DNA of 64,000 bases from Planctomycetaceae bacterium (GCA_021732415.1 JAKFVC010000005.1:1-64000), one strand, 5' to 3'. Shown: positions 46,115 through 56,869, counted from the first letter of the stretch. Translations and numbers: made by a program. The notes: a model not told the origin generated them from the sequence alone.

Positions 46115-46336
46115 GTGTCGTGGGACGGGTCTCCAGGCCCGTCAGTCCCTGTAACATTCGACGCAACACAGATTCAACCCTCGCGAGCTTCGCGCAGCGC
46201 ACGAGTTGAATTTGGATGAACAACGATGCGGCAAGCAAATGCGACTCGCGCGCTGCGCGAAGCTCACTTGGATTTAAAGGACTTCCAAGTCGAATGTTAG
46301 GCGCACTGACGGGCCTGGAGACCCGTCCCACGACAC
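46115..46336. repeat. Nested palindromic element, GGGACGGGTCTCC family, copy 5
   Basis: Outer arms GTGTCGTGGGACGGGTCTCC and GGAGACCCGTCCCACGACAC span 222 bp. The interior differs from other copies: ACATTCGAC and GTCGAATGT form a second arm pair, and GCGAGCTTCGCGCAGCGC and GCGCTGCGCGAAGCTC a third. It ends next to the stop of the DUF1501 gene. Confidence 0.88.
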
Positions 46337-46337
46337 G

Positions 46338-47726
46338 TTAGAACACCGGAATCGGTTGCCCCGTCGGTTGGATCGGCACTGGACGATTCTCGCGGTTGAC
46401 GATCATCGTGTCGGGATTGATGCCAACCGCCTGATAAACCGTGGAGACGGCATCCGCAGGAGAATACGTCCGCCCTACGCTGTAGCCGCCAACTTTGTCG
46501 GTCGCTCCGAGGACCTGGCCACCCTTCACACCGCCACCGGCATAGAAGATCGATCCAGAATGACCCCAGTGGTCGCGGCCGCCGTTGGAGTTGATCTGTG
46601 GGGTGCGACCGAACTCGGTGAGATAGACCACCAGTGTTCGTTCCAGCCGGCCGCTTTCTGCGAGATCTTCGAGCAACGCGGCAAACGCCTTGTCGACAGC
46701 CGGCAGGTGGTAGGGCTCTTTGCACATCTTCCACATGTGTGGCTGGTTCTGGACCGGGGCGCAATGGTTGTCCCAGAGGTTGTTGTAGTCACCCCAGTCA
46801 TAGCCGTAATCGACCATGGCGAAACGAGTTCCGGCGTCAATCAAACGTCGGGCCAGCAGGCAGCGCTGGCCGATCTTGGACATTCCATACCGTTCGCGAG
46901 TCGCCAGCGATTCGGCCTTGATATCGAATGCTTGACGAACATGGGGAGCGGTCAAGAGCTCGACCGCGCGGCCGTAGAGTTGTTCCAGGTCTTCCAGTCC
47001 GCCGGAACGCTCTTGCGCTGCCAGATTCTGTTCTAACTGGGTTCGCAAGTTCCGGCGTTCGTCGAACCGTTGACGAGTCACCTGATCGGCGAAGGACAGG
47101 TCGTTGACCTGGAAATCGTCCTTGCGGGGTTCACCTTGTGTGCAGAAGGGGGCGTACTTCTGGCCCAGCCAAGCGGAGACGAACAGGTTGGTATTGGGAG
47201 GTCCAGGAGCTGTGGTGCCGGGAACGGCCACATAAGCCGGCAAACCACCGGTCGCACCGAGTTGGTGGGCAATCACTGAACCGAAATTCGGTTCGCTCAG
47301 GATGCCGTTGGGGAGAATATTGCGTCCCGACAGGGCATAGGCCTGGGCGTCAAAGTGGTCGGGGGTGCCAGAGGCAAAGCTGCGGACGACCGCCATTTTG
47401 TCCATATGGCGAGCGAGATGCGGCATGACCTCGGCAAACTGGACTCCTGGCACATTGGTGTTGATGGCCTGGATATCGCCGTGAATTTCGTATGGCGCTT
47501 CCGGTTTGGGATCGAACGATTCGTGGTGCGTGACTCCGCCGGGCAACCACAGAAAGAGGACCGAATCGGCCGTTGCCGGCAGTTCGGGCTTGGCGATCGC
47601 CTGTCCGCGGTGGCCGAACAATTCCCACGCTGCTGCGGCGACCGTGACCCCGCCGATCCGCAAAAAATTGCGGCGATGCGGGGCGACCGGAAAATGACGT
47701 CGCGGCGAATTTGTTTCAAACGACAT
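46338..47726 (-). CDS. DUF1501 protein with Tat-like signal
   Basis: This 462-residue DUF1501 protein has an N-terminal RR motif and hydrophobic stretch (HRRNFLRIGGVTVAAAAWEL). Family features are SVLFLWLPGGVTHHESFDPK, FAEVMPHLARHMDKMAVVRS, VVYLTEFGRTPQINSNGGRD and WGHSGSIFYAGGGVKGG. It is probably exported and folds like alkaline phosphatases; the substrate is unknown. ATG 47726 follows AGGTGCAG; the frame extends 26 codons upstream. It is unpaired with DUF1553/DUF1549. Confidence 0.88.
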   Translation of the reverse strand: MSFETNSPRRHFPVAPHRRNFLRIGGVTVAAAAWELFGHRGQAIAKPELPATADSVLFLWLPGGVTHHESFDPKPEAPYEIHGDIQAINTNVPGVQFAEVMPHLARHMDKMAVVRSFASGTPDHFDAQAYALSGRNILPNGILSEPNFGSVIAHQLGATGGLPAYVAVPGTTAPGPPNTNLFVSAWLGQKYAPFCTQGEPRKDDFQVNDLSFADQVTRQRFDERRNLRTQLEQNLAAQERSGGLEDLEQLYGRAVELLTAPHVRQAFDIKAESLATRERYGMSKIGQRCLLARRLIDAGTRFAMVDYGYDWGDYNNLWDNHCAPVQNQPHMWKMCKEPYHLPAVDKAFAALLEDLAESGRLERTLVVYLTEFGRTPQINSNGGRDHWGHSGSIFYAGGGVKGGQVLGATDKVGGYSVGRTYSPADAVSTVYQAVGINPDTMIVNRENRPVPIQPTGQPIPVF

Positions 47727-47976
47727 ACTGCACCTGATTAGTTCCGGGCGGGAGCGCTCGACCAATGGTGTTTTCTCTGATATCCGACCGTTACACAGTA
47801 GCAATCACTGATATGATCGGCAAGAGGCAAAGGGAGACGTTGACTCTCTTTGCAATTCCTCCACCGGCTGGAATTCATTCAAGTTGGCCGATACGATTTG
47901 ACCCGACGACTGAACCGAATTAATCGTCAACTTTGGCTCGAGATCTTGCTCCGTAAAGCAACAGTGAGGAGAAAAC

Positions 47977-48678
47977 ATGCGACGAAGTGCGAGTTTGCTC
48001 AGTGTAGCGTTGTTGGTGCTGACCGGAAGTTTTTCCTATTCAGATGATGCTAAGAAGGTAGACAATACTCCTCCAGAGGGATTTATTGCCCTGTTTAACG
48101 GCAAGGATCTGACCAACTGGAAGGGACTCGTGGCCGACCCCAAGAAGCGCGCCGCGATGACTCCGGAAGAATTGGCCAAGGCCCAGGCAGTGGCTGACGA
48201 GAAGATGAAGGCCCACTGGGCAGCGAAAGACGGCGTGATCGTATTTGATGGCAAGGGTGATAACCTCTGCACGGCCAAGGACTATGGGGACTTTGATTTG
48301 TGGGTGGATTGGAAGATCGAACCCAAGGGTGACAGCGGCATCTATCTCCGCGGGACGCCTCAGGTTCAAATCTGGGACACCGAACTCCCGGCCGGCAATG
48401 TGGGCTCAGGCGGTCTCTATAACAACCAGAAGAATCCCAGCAAGCCGTCGAAAGTGGCTGACAAGAAAGTGGGCGAGTGGAACACCTTCCACATCGTCAT
48501 GATCGGTGAGAAAGTGACCATTCATCTGAATGGCGAACTGGTTGTCGACAACGTGACCCTGGAAAACTACTGGGAACGCGACAAGCCGATCTACGCCACC
48601 GGCGCGATCGAACTGCAGAATCACGGCAATACGTTGTACTTCAAGAATATCTATGTGAAGGACCTGACGAAGAAATAG
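47977..48678 (+). CDS. Exported DUF1080 (3-keto-disaccharide hydrolase-like) protein
   Basis: The 233-residue protein has a signal peptide (SASLLSVALLVLTGSFSYS) and one DUF1080 concanavalin-like domain. This starts with the family motif GFIALFNGKDLTNWKG and continues with YGDFDLWVDWKIEPKGDSGI, RGTPQVQIWDTE, GEWNTFHIVMIGEKVTIHLN and GAIELQNHGNTLYFKNIYVK. DUF1080 members were linked to glycoside or 3-keto-glycoside hydrolysis; the substrate here is unknown. GAGGAG precedes the ATG and a terminator follows. Confidence 0.9.
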   Translation: MRRSASLLSVALLVLTGSFSYSDDAKKVDNTPPEGFIALFNGKDLTNWKGLVADPKKRAAMTPEELAKAQAVADEKMKAHWAAKDGVIVFDGKGDNLCTAKDYGDFDLWVDWKIEPKGDSGIYLRGTPQVQIWDTELPAGNVGSGGLYNNQKNPSKPSKVADKKVGEWNTFHIVMIGEKVTIHLNGELVVDNVTLENYWERDKPIYATGAIELQNHGNTLYFKNIYVKDLTKK

Positions 48679-48712
48679 TCAGTGTCAGCGATGATTTAAG
48701 TTTTGAGATTCA

Positions 48713-48752
48713 GCAAGCCCCGACGGGAGATGTTCCGTCGGGGCTTGCTTCG
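48713..48752 (+). terminator. Terminator after the DUF1080 gene
   Basis: AAGCCCCGACGG pairs with CCGTCGGGGCTT around AGATGTT, followed by GCTTCGTT. It starts about 37 bp after the stop. Confidence 0.75.
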
Positions 48753-48824
48753 TTAGCAGGCTGCGAACTTCGAAGTAGACTCGCGAAACACATTGCCCCG
48801 GCTCGCCAAATTCTCTATGGAACG

Positions 48825-50918
48825 TCACTTCTTAGACAACGCTTGGGCGAGTGCCTCAACTCCCACCCGGGGCATGCCGCAGGTCCCGTGTTCGCAGATG
48901 TAAGCCGTGGTCTGACCTCCCCGCGACGGCTTTCCCTTGAGGAGCGCCAACTCCGCGGGCAAGTCGGCATCGTTCATGCTTGCGCTGCGGATCGCCACGA
49001 CTTTGTTGGGAATGAAGCTGTCGTGAATCGTGCGTAGCATCTCTGCTGATCCAGACCCGGAGGCCGTCCCTTCAATTAAGGCGATCTCGAATGTCGGGCC
49101 GAGCCAGAAATCGATTGCTGCCAGCGTTTGCCCGGCCGCGGAGGGATAGCGTTGTGCGACTGGCGACAGGAGATTCAATGTCCGCTCGGCGACTGTTTCG
49201 AAGTCGCTGCGGCCTGTGAGTCTTCCCAATCGCAGCAAGGCAGTCGCCGCCATGCTGTTGCCGCTCGGCGTGGCGTTGTCTTGCACATCTTTCTGGCGGG
49301 CAATCAATTCTTCGTGGTCGTGGCTGGTGTAGAAGAATCCGCCAGCGGCAGGATCTTCGAACTGAGACCGCAGTTGCTCGGCGAGCCGTGTGGCCGCCGA
49401 TAAGTACTGCGGATCTTGAACTGCCTGGAAAACATCGATCAGTCCGTCGATGGCACAAGCATAATCGTCGAGGTATCCGTTGAGCCGAGCCTTGCCGTCT
49501 TTGAAGGCGTGCCACAACCGGTCATCGGGCTGTTTCAAAGTGGTGAGGAGAAAATCGGCCGCGCGTTGGGCTGCCGCTGCGTAACGCGGTTCGGAAAGAA
49601 CCTGTGCGGATTGCGCGAAGGCCGACAGCATCAGGCCGTTCCAACTCGTCAGAATCTTTTCGTCCCGTCCCGGCCAGATACGCTGTGAACGGACGGCGAA
49701 GAGTTTTTGACGACACTGGGCGAGAAGCTCTTCGAGTTCCGCTTCGGGGATGTTCAAAGTCTGGGCCGCCTGAGCGTGCGTCTTACGGCGGTTGAGGATA
49801 TTGGTTTCTTCCCAGTTGCCATGCGGGCTGACGTCGTAACACACGCAGAAAATGCGGCCAGCATCAGGCCCCAGGATGGAGAGAATCTCGGCTTCGCTCC
49901 AGACGAAGAATTTGCCCTCGACCCCTTCGCTGTCTGCATCCTGCGTGCTGTAAAAACCGCCATCGGGATGAGTCATCTCGCGGATGACGTAATCGAGCGT
50001 TTCGCGGACGACTCGCAGGTAGTCGGGGTTGTGTGTGGCCTGCCACGCCTCGAGGTACAGCGGGACCAGCAGGGCATGGTCGTACAGCATTTTCTCGAAG
50101 TGAGGCGCGAGCCAGCGAGTGTCGGTGGAATACCGATGAAAGCCGCCGCCGAGATGGTCGTAGATGCCGCCGGCTGCCATTTTATCGAGCGTCAACGTGA
50201 CGACGGCGAGGGCGTCCTGATCGCCGAAGCGTTTCCAGGCGCGCAGGAGAACTCGTAGGTCCATCGAGTGCGGAAACTTGGGCGCACCACCGAATCCCCC
50301 TTCGCGTCGGTCAGCCCGTTGGCAGAGCACGGTGGCCGCGTTGCGAATCAGATCAGTGGTCAGCGGACTCGGGTCTCCCTTGGGGATGGAATCCGCGACG
50401 ATCGCCGCAGTCAGTCGCTCGGCACTTTCGTAGACTTCCTGCCGGCGTTTCGACCAGGCTTCGTGAACTCCTTGCAGAACGTCAGGAAAGCCGGGCATGC
50501 CGCGCTGGGCGGCGGGGGGCCAATAGGTGCCGCCGAAGAACGGTTTTAAGTTGGGAGACAAGAAGACGGACATCGGCCAGCCTCCCCTGCCCGTCATCAA
50601 CTGCACCGCCGTCATATAGATCTGGTCGAGGTCCGGGCGTTCTTCGCGGTCGACTTTGATGTTGATGAAATGCTGGTTCATCAAAGCCGCGATTTCCGGG
50701 TTCTCGAAGCTCTCGTGTTCCATCACGTGGCACCAGTGACAGGCACTGTAGCCGATCGATAGGAAGATCGGTTTGTCGAGCTTCCGTGATAACTCGAGCG
50801 CCTCGGGACCCCACGGGTACCAGTCGACCGGGTTGTAGGCGTGCTGCAGGAGATAGGGGCTTGTTTCCTGGCCGAGGCGATTTGGCTCGGCACGACGAGC
50901 AGTGTCGGATGCGGACAT
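48825..50918 (-). CDS. YyaL-like thioredoxin-domain protein (DUF255 and six-hairpin glycosidase fold)
   Basis: The 697-residue protein starts with the DUF255 thioredoxin-like domain: [20 protein letters not shown], then a CHWC redox-like motif in [17 protein letters not shown] (near 60) and [20 protein letters not shown]. An alpha/alpha barrel like that of N-acylglucosamine epimerases follows ([60 protein letters not shown]). Homologues include YyaL and human spermatogenesis-associated protein 20; the reaction is unknown. No ribosome-binding site is evident. A REP pair lies just upstream. Confidence 0.9.
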   Translation of the reverse strand: MSASDTARRAEPNRLGQETSPYLLQHAYNPVDWYPWGPEALELSRKLDKPIFLSIGYSACHWCHVMEHESFENPEIAALMNQHFINIKVDREERPDLDQIYMTAVQLMTGRGGWPMSVFLSPNLKPFFGGTYWPPAAQRGMPGFPDVLQGVHEAWSKRRQEVYESAERLTAAIVADSIPKGDPSPLTTDLIRNAATVLCQRADRREGGFGGAPKFPHSMDLRVLLRAWKRFGDQDALAVVTLTLDKMAAGGIYDHLGGGFHRYSTDTRWLAPHFEKMLYDHALLVPLYLEAWQATHNPDYLRVVRETLDYVIREMTHPDGGFYSTQDADSEGVEGKFFVWSEAEILSILGPDAGRIFCVCYDVSPHGNWEETNILNRRKTHAQAAQTLNIPEAELEELLAQCRQKLFAVRSQRIWPGRDEKILTSWNGLMLSAFAQSAQVLSEPRYAAAAQRAADFLLTTLKQPDDRLWHAFKDGKARLNGYLDDYACAIDGLIDVFQAVQDPQYLSAATRLAEQLRSQFEDPAAGGFFYTSHDHEELIARQKDVQDNATPSGNSMAATALLRLGRLTGRSDFETVAERTLNLLSPVAQRYPSAAGQTLAAIDFWLGPTFEIALIEGTASGSGSAEMLRTIHDSFIPNKVVAIRSASMNDADLPAELALLKGKPSRGGQTTAYICEHGTCGMPRVGVEALAQALSKK

Positions 50919-50930
50919 GTTGATGTTCTA

Positions 50931-51025
50931 GTAGCCCGACTCTCTGAGTCGGGACCTCCCAGCCTTCAGACAGTGATTTGTGACATCTTCGATGAAATGC
51001 ACCCGACTCAGAGAGTCGGGCTACG
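50931..51025. repeat. REP palindrome pair upstream of the YyaL-like gene
   Basis: GTAGCCCGACTCTCTGAGTC (50931) and GACTCAGAGAGTCGGGCTAC (to 51024) pair with each other and each forms a hairpin; the spacer is about 45 bp. It is located between two divergent genes. Confidence 0.82.
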
Positions 51026-51122
51026 GCATCCTGCGGATGCTCTGACTGAAGGATAACGGTCTTAACAGAAGATTCCATATGCTTCGCAGTTTGAAGAATC
51101 TCTGGCGGTGCCCTATAACTCA

Positions 51123-51150
51123 TCGTGGCGGACGCTGCTAGCGTCCGGGG
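51123..51150. repeat. GACGCTGCTAGCGTC palindrome
   Basis: CGTGGCGGACGCTGCTAGCG with TCCGGGG is a single unit of the family at 2549, in the leader region of the DUF1015 gene. Confidence 0.65.
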
Positions 51151-51222
51151 TGCCGACGTTTTTAGTCGGTTCGGCCACGGTGGTTCACGTTTTCTCACTT
51201 AGTAAGCATTGAAGCAGATATC

Positions 51223-52527
51223 ATGGCAGACATTCTTCCGTTCCGTGGCTGGCGATACGACTTGTCTCAAGTGGGTGATCTGTCGGACGTGACGGCTCCT
51301 CCGTATGACGTCATCAGTGAGGCCCAGCAGGAAGGTCTGTATCAGGCTCATCCCTGTAACGTGATTCGCCTCGAACTGACTCGTGAAGAACCGGGTGACG
51401 CGCCCGATGCGAAGTACTTGCGGGCGGCGAATTTCCTGCGGCAGTGGCAGAATGACGGCGTCTTGAATCGCGACCGCGAAGATTGTTTGTACGCCTACCA
51501 TCAGGAATTCACCTGGGAAGGGACGACCTACGTTCGCAAGGGTTTTCTAGGGCGGATTCGGCTGGAGCCGTTTGGTGAGGGCTGCGTGTTCCCTCACGAG
51601 CAAACTCTGTCAGGTCCCAAAGCCGATCGCCTGTCGTTGATCAAGGCGACCAAGACCAATCTGTCGCCGATTTTCGGATTGTATCCCGACGATAACAACG
51701 AGGTCATGGAACCGCTGGACCGCGCCGTTATTGGCGTGCCGCCGGTCGTTGCGACGGATCACCTGGGAGTCATTCATCGTCTCTGGCCGGTCAGTGATCG
51801 AGGGGTGATTCAGGCGGTTCACGACCGGATGCGGAATAAGAACATCTTTATCGCCGACGGACACCATCGCTACGAAACGGCGAACAATTATCGCAGTGAG
51901 CTGGCTGAGGCCGGACAATTGAAGGGGACTGATGCACCACAGGAATTCGTGATGATGATGTTCGTCAGCATGAGCGACCCCGGGCTGACCATCCTGCCGA
52001 CGCATCGCCTGGTCGACGGCTTGCCCGATCTGACGGCCGATCAAGTCGAAGCCGCGCTTAAGGGGCATTTCGAAGTGGAACGAGTCGGTACGGGCCCCGC
52101 CGCCGCGAAAGAAACTTGGGATCTCATTGATGCCGACGGTGGCCAGGATGTGCTCGGCTTTGGCACGACCGCTGACGACACTTGGTTATTCGCCCGCGTC
52201 ACCGACGCGTCCCTCATGGTGAACCTGGCTCCTGATCAGACGCCGGAATGGCATAACCTGGGGGTCAGTCTGCTGCATAAATTGGCGCTCGAGCATCTGA
52301 TCGTCCGGCCGATTCCTCATGCCAAGCCGAAATTCACCTACGTCCATTCCCTGGCCGAAGTGAAGGAAGCGCAGGCCGCCAAGAGTTGTCAATTGGCTTG
52401 CCTGGTCCCACCGGCACAGATTGATCACGTCGAAGTGATTGCCTCGCATTTGGAAAAGATGCCGCCGAAGAGTACGTACTTTTATCCGAAATTGCTGAGC
52501 GGGTTGGTGTTCAATCCGATTGAGTAG
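51223..52527 (+). CDS. DUF1015 family protein
   Basis: The 434-residue protein matches DUF1015, a widespread cytoplasmic family of uncertain function. Signature stretches are LPFRGWRYDLSQVGDLSDVT near the start, APPYDVISEAQQEGL, FPHEQTLSGPKADRLSLIKA and FIADGHHRYETANNYRSELA (near 210), with FTYVHSLAEVKEAQ late. It is annotated elsewhere as a putative HPr(Ser)-kinase-like or SpoOJ-linked protein, without firm evidence. A hypothetical gene follows after 16 bp. Confidence 0.88.
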   Translation: MADILPFRGWRYDLSQVGDLSDVTAPPYDVISEAQQEGLYQAHPCNVIRLELTREEPGDAPDAKYLRAANFLRQWQNDGVLNRDREDCLYAYHQEFTWEGTTYVRKGFLGRIRLEPFGEGCVFPHEQTLSGPKADRLSLIKATKTNLSPIFGLYPDDNNEVMEPLDRAVIGVPPVVATDHLGVIHRLWPVSDRGVIQAVHDRMRNKNIFIADGHHRYETANNYRSELAEAGQLKGTDAPQEFVMMMFVSMSDPGLTILPTHRLVDGLPDLTADQVEAALKGHFEVERVGTGPAAAKETWDLIDADGGQDVLGFGTTADDTWLFARVTDASLMVNLAPDQTPEWHNLGVSLLHKLALEHLIVRPIPHAKPKFTYVHSLAEVKEAQAAKSCQLACLVPPAQIDHVEVIASHLEKMPPKSTYFYPKLLSGLVFNPIE

Positions 52528-52543
52528 CGAGAGAGGGTAAGAA

Positions 52544-53044
52544 ATGCCTTCAAAAGCACGACATCCGCTTGCAGAGCGTCTGAAGGCTGGACTCAAAGAG
52601 GCCATTGCCCATGTTAAGGGCGAACTCACCCTTAAACAGGTCGATGTTGGCGACAACAGCCTCGAGCCAATGTCTCCACAAAAGGGGCGGAAGCAGCCTA
52701 AGTGGGATTCGCGTCTGATTGGCACTTGGAAGTCTGACCGGCGTCGCACGTTTCTCCGTTATCAACCGAAACAAGATTCGACGCCCGCGAGAGTTCGAAA
52801 ACTCAAATCGCTGTTTGGGAAGATGACAATTCGGTGGGGACGTGGAAAGTGCTACAGCGACTATCAAGGAACCCGAGAGACGTCACGTTATGAGCTATTG
52901 GGGACCGATGCCGGAAGTGTCGTCGTCAGGATCTTGGATGACTCACTTCAACCGGGGCGGATCTACCAGATTCATTTCGAAGACGACTATTACTGGATTG
53001 GATTAGGTAGCGGGTTGTGTGAGTATTTCCGACGGATCTCGTGA
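52544..53044 (+). CDS. Hypothetical protein
   Basis: The 166-residue soluble protein is basic in its first half (RHPLAERLKAGLKEAIAHVK) and has a C-terminal stretch that looks beta-rich (IGTWKSDRRRTFLRYQ, KMTIRWGRGKCYSDYQGTRE, IYQIHFEDDYYWIGLGSGLC). The pattern recalls small lipocalin-like proteins, but I do not recognise a family. GAGAGGGTAAG precedes the ATG. It is likely in an operon with the DUF1015 gene and the MmcQ-like gene (7 bp downstream). Confidence 0.6.
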   Translation: MPSKARHPLAERLKAGLKEAIAHVKGELTLKQVDVGDNSLEPMSPQKGRKQPKWDSRLIGTWKSDRRRTFLRYQPKQDSTPARVRKLKSLFGKMTIRWGRGKCYSDYQGTRETSRYELLGTDAGSVVVRILDDSLQPGRIYQIHFEDDYYWIGLGSGLCEYFRRIS

Positions 53045-53051
53045 GGCCCCG

Positions 53052-53372
53052 ATGACCGGTAACGCATTTCGGAAACTGGCACTCGCTCTGCCTGACGCGG
53101 TGGAAGCCCAGCACATGGGGCATCCCGATTTTCGAGTCGGTGGGAAGATCTTCGCGACGCTCGGGCCGGATGAGGATTGGGGAATGGCCAAGTTGCCCTC
53201 TGAGGAACAGGCCCGGTTGGTGCAGTTGGAGCCTGACGTTTTCAGCCCAGCGAGCGGTGCGTGGGGACGGAGCGGTTGCACCATTATTCAGTTGGCTGGT
53301 GCGGACAAAGTTACGGTGAAGGAAGTATTGCTCGCGGCTTGGCGCAAAGTTGCTCCGAAAGACGGGCGCTGA
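53052..53372 (+). CDS. MmcQ/YjbR family protein
   Basis: The 106-residue protein has the CyaY-like fold signature of MmcQ/YjbR: FRKLALALPDAVEAQHMGHP, then DFRVGGKIFATLGPDEDWGM and the C-terminal VKEVLLAAWRKVAPK helix. The family is often called DNA-binding, but its role is not established. ATG 53052 follows GAGGCC, 7 bp after the previous stop, which suggests translational coupling. Confidence 0.88.
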   Translation: MTGNAFRKLALALPDAVEAQHMGHPDFRVGGKIFATLGPDEDWGMAKLPSEEQARLVQLEPDVFSPASGAWGRSGCTIIQLAGADKVTVKEVLLAAWRKVAPKDGR

Positions 53373-53388
53373 TCAATAGGCCTTGTCT

Positions 53389-53614
53389 GTAGCCTGACTC
53401 TCCGAGTCGGGTGCATGGGAGGGCGAGGCTCCCGCCGAGCCTAAGACGAGCTTAAGCTCGGCGACCGCCGGAGGCATCGAACACGGCCTCCGGCGGACGC
53501 CGACCTGCGGTCGTCTTAGGCTCGGCGGGAGCCTCGCCCTCCCATCTTGCCGAGAAGCCCTTCACGTCAGCCACGCGGAAACGACATACATCCCGACTCA
53601 GAGAGTCAGGCTAC
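53389..53614. repeat. REP pair enclosing a GGGAGGGCGAGGCTCC hairpin
   Basis: Outer units GTAGCCTGACTCTCCGAGTC (53389) and GACTCAGAGAGTCAGGCTAC (to 53614) enclose the long hairpin at 53415-53545. Two repeat families are nested at one site, between the MmcQ gene and the isomerase. Confidence 0.85.
53415..53545. repeat. GGGAGGGCGAGGCTCC hairpin, copy 3 (long form)
   Basis: ATGGGAGGGCGAGGCTCCCG with CCGAGCCTAAGACGA pairs with TCGTCTTAGGCTCGGCGGGA with GCCTCGCCCTCCCAT. An inner CCGCCGGAGGC/GCCTCCGGCGG stem extends it to 131 bp, compared with about 87 bp for other copies. Confidence 0.87.
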
Positions 53615-53633
53615 AACTTGCAGGAGCCCTGTG

Positions 53634-54608
53634 ATGGCAAGTCAACAGTCCCTCAAATTGTGCTTCTCGACGCTGGCCTGCCCCGATTGGAGTTGGGCCG
53701 ACATCCTGCATTACGGTCCGCAGTTTGGCTATCAGGGTGTCGAGGTCCGTCTGCTGGAACGTGAGACCGACTTGCTGGTGCGGCCTGAGTTTCAACCGGA
53801 TCAACTCTCCCAACGGCGCGCGGAGCTGGAGGCGGCCAAGTTCCAGGTGGCGGGGTTGGGATCCTCGGTGAGGTTTGATTACCTCGACGCTGATGTTCGT
53901 TCGCAGCAGATTGAAATCGGTCAGCGGTACGTCGATCTGGCACATCAATTGCGTTCTCGGTTTGTGCGAGTGTTTGGGGATGTCTTCACCGCCGGGCAGG
54001 ACGCCTCTGGTCGCGAGCGGGTATTGTCGCAGGTCGTTGAGGGGTTAACGGCTCTGGGGCACTACGCCGAGCCGCGCGGTGTGCTGGTGTTGATGGAGAC
54101 GCATGGTGATTTTGCCGCCACTCAATGGATGCAGACGGTGATGGAGCGGGTCGATCATCCGGCGGTGGGAGTCCTCTGGGATACTCATCATCCTTGGCGA
54201 TTTTACAACGAACCGTTGTCCGAAACTTTCAATCGCCTGCGTCCCTGGATTCGTCATACCCATTGGAAGGACTCCGTGGCCGACGCTGCTAGCGTCGGTA
54301 TTCGAATCAGTACCGACGGCAGTACAGACGCTGGCAGCGTCTGCCACGGGGGCGCAGCTGCCGCGCAAGCTCACTCATTGATGAGTGGTCACAAGCCCGC
54401 ACACTATGTGTTGTTTGGTAGCGGAGAATTCCCCGCTCTCGACGCGCTGCAATTGTTGGACCTGGCTGGTTATGACGGTTGGTACAGCCTTGAATGGGAG
54501 CTGGCCTGGCATCCGGAATTGGAACAACCTCTGGTTGCTTTGCCGGACTTTCCGAGAAAACTGATTGCGCTTGATCATGCGGTACGCGCCGGCAATGCTG
54601 GCCGATAG
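53634..54608 (+). CDS. Sugar phosphate isomerase/epimerase (AP-endonuclease-2 fold)
   Basis: This 324-residue TIM-barrel protein of the xylose-isomerase-like superfamily has FSTLACPDWSWADILHYGPQ near 11, YQGVEVRLLERE near 33, VLVLMETHGDFAATQWMQTV near 147, WDTHHPWRFYNEPLSET near 181 and RHTHWKDS near 206. The family's metal-ligand Glu, Asp and His positions appear to be present. After HWKDS, about 26 residues (roughly 214-239) are encoded by a GACGCTG palindrome pair; the fold resumes at HYVLFGSGEFPALDAL. ATG 53634 follows CAGGAG. The substrate is unknown. Confidence 0.85.
   Translation: MASQQSLKLCFSTLACPDWSWADILHYGPQFGYQGVEVRLLERETDLLVRPEFQPDQLSQRRAELEAAKFQVAGLGSSVRFDYLDADVRSQQIEIGQRYVDLAHQLRSRFVRVFGDVFTAGQDASGRERVLSQVVEGLTALGHYAEPRGVLVLMETHGDFAATQWMQTVMERVDHPAVGVLWDTHHPWRFYNEPLSETFNRLRPWIRHTHWKDSVADAASVGIRISTDGSTDAGSVCHGGAAAAQAHSLMSGHKPAHYVLFGSGEFPALDALQLLDLAGYDGWYSLEWELAWHPELEQPLVALPDFPRKLIALDHAVRAGNAGR
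54274..54350. repeat. GACGCTG double palindrome inside a coding sequence
   Basis: CCGTGGCCGACGCTGCTAGC with GTCGG and CAGACGCTGGCAGCGTCTGC with CACGGG are two facing units of the family seen intergenically at 37131. Here they lie in frame within the isomerase gene. Confidence 0.85.
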
Positions 54609-55207
54609 TTGGATGCGGGTCATTCCGGCGCGCGAAAACGGTCCGTCTATAACTCTCGAATCGGTGGGTCTGATTTGAGGGCCGAAAGACAGTTTTAAGA
54701 TGTTGCATAAGCGTGCGTGCATGACAGCGTCTGCAGCAATTGTTGCAAATTGGCGCGAAGAAAGTTTGATACACCTGTCTTCAGTGTTACGGTCCGCAGA
54801 GTCTAGTTCTTAAGAAAAGTGTGACTGTACTGTTCTCTGAACGCGGTGAAAAAAATCTTCACTAAATAAGTGTTTTCGAGGTGGCTTGGAGATGAACTCC
54901 ACCTAACAGTTTGCCTGATGGGATCTGCTTTCCCTGTCTGCGTTTGTGAATCATTAGGAGTCTTTTGAGATGAGTGTGTCGAACGGGAGTCGTGGGATGC
55001 CGGTGTTGGCTAATCGCTACGTCTCGCTGTTTGACCACCCCCAGAATGCGTTCTATAGTCAAGTTGTCAGCGTCTGGTTCGATTTCTTGAACAAATCGCG
55101 GACAACAACAGACACGCATCACGACGGCGCGTTACCAATCGTCATGTTCGGCAAGATCGATCTGGTCGGTCAAGCTTGCCCAACCCGGTAGCGAAAGGCG
55201 TCGTCAT
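54609..55207. other. 599 bp intergenic region
   Basis: This gap precedes the S41 peptidase gene. It is more AT-rich than its surroundings around 54740-54900 and includes a GAGGTGG/CCACCT inverted pair near 54879-54903. One short open frame (54970-55191) has a ribosome-binding site. No member of the window's palindrome families was seen. Confidence 0.4.
54970..55191 (+). CDS. Possible small protein
   Basis: A 73-codon frame starts MSVSNGSRGMPVLANRYVSL and has AGGAG 10 nt before the ATG. It ends 16 bp before the S41 peptidase gene. No domain, signal peptide or membrane helix is evident. It may be a real small gene, a translated leader, or chance. Confidence 0.25.
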   Translation: MSVSNGSRGMPVLANRYVSLFDHPQNAFYSQVVSVWFDFLNKSRTTTDTHHDGALPIVMFGKIDLVGQACPTR

Positions 55208-56869
<1,662 letters not shown>

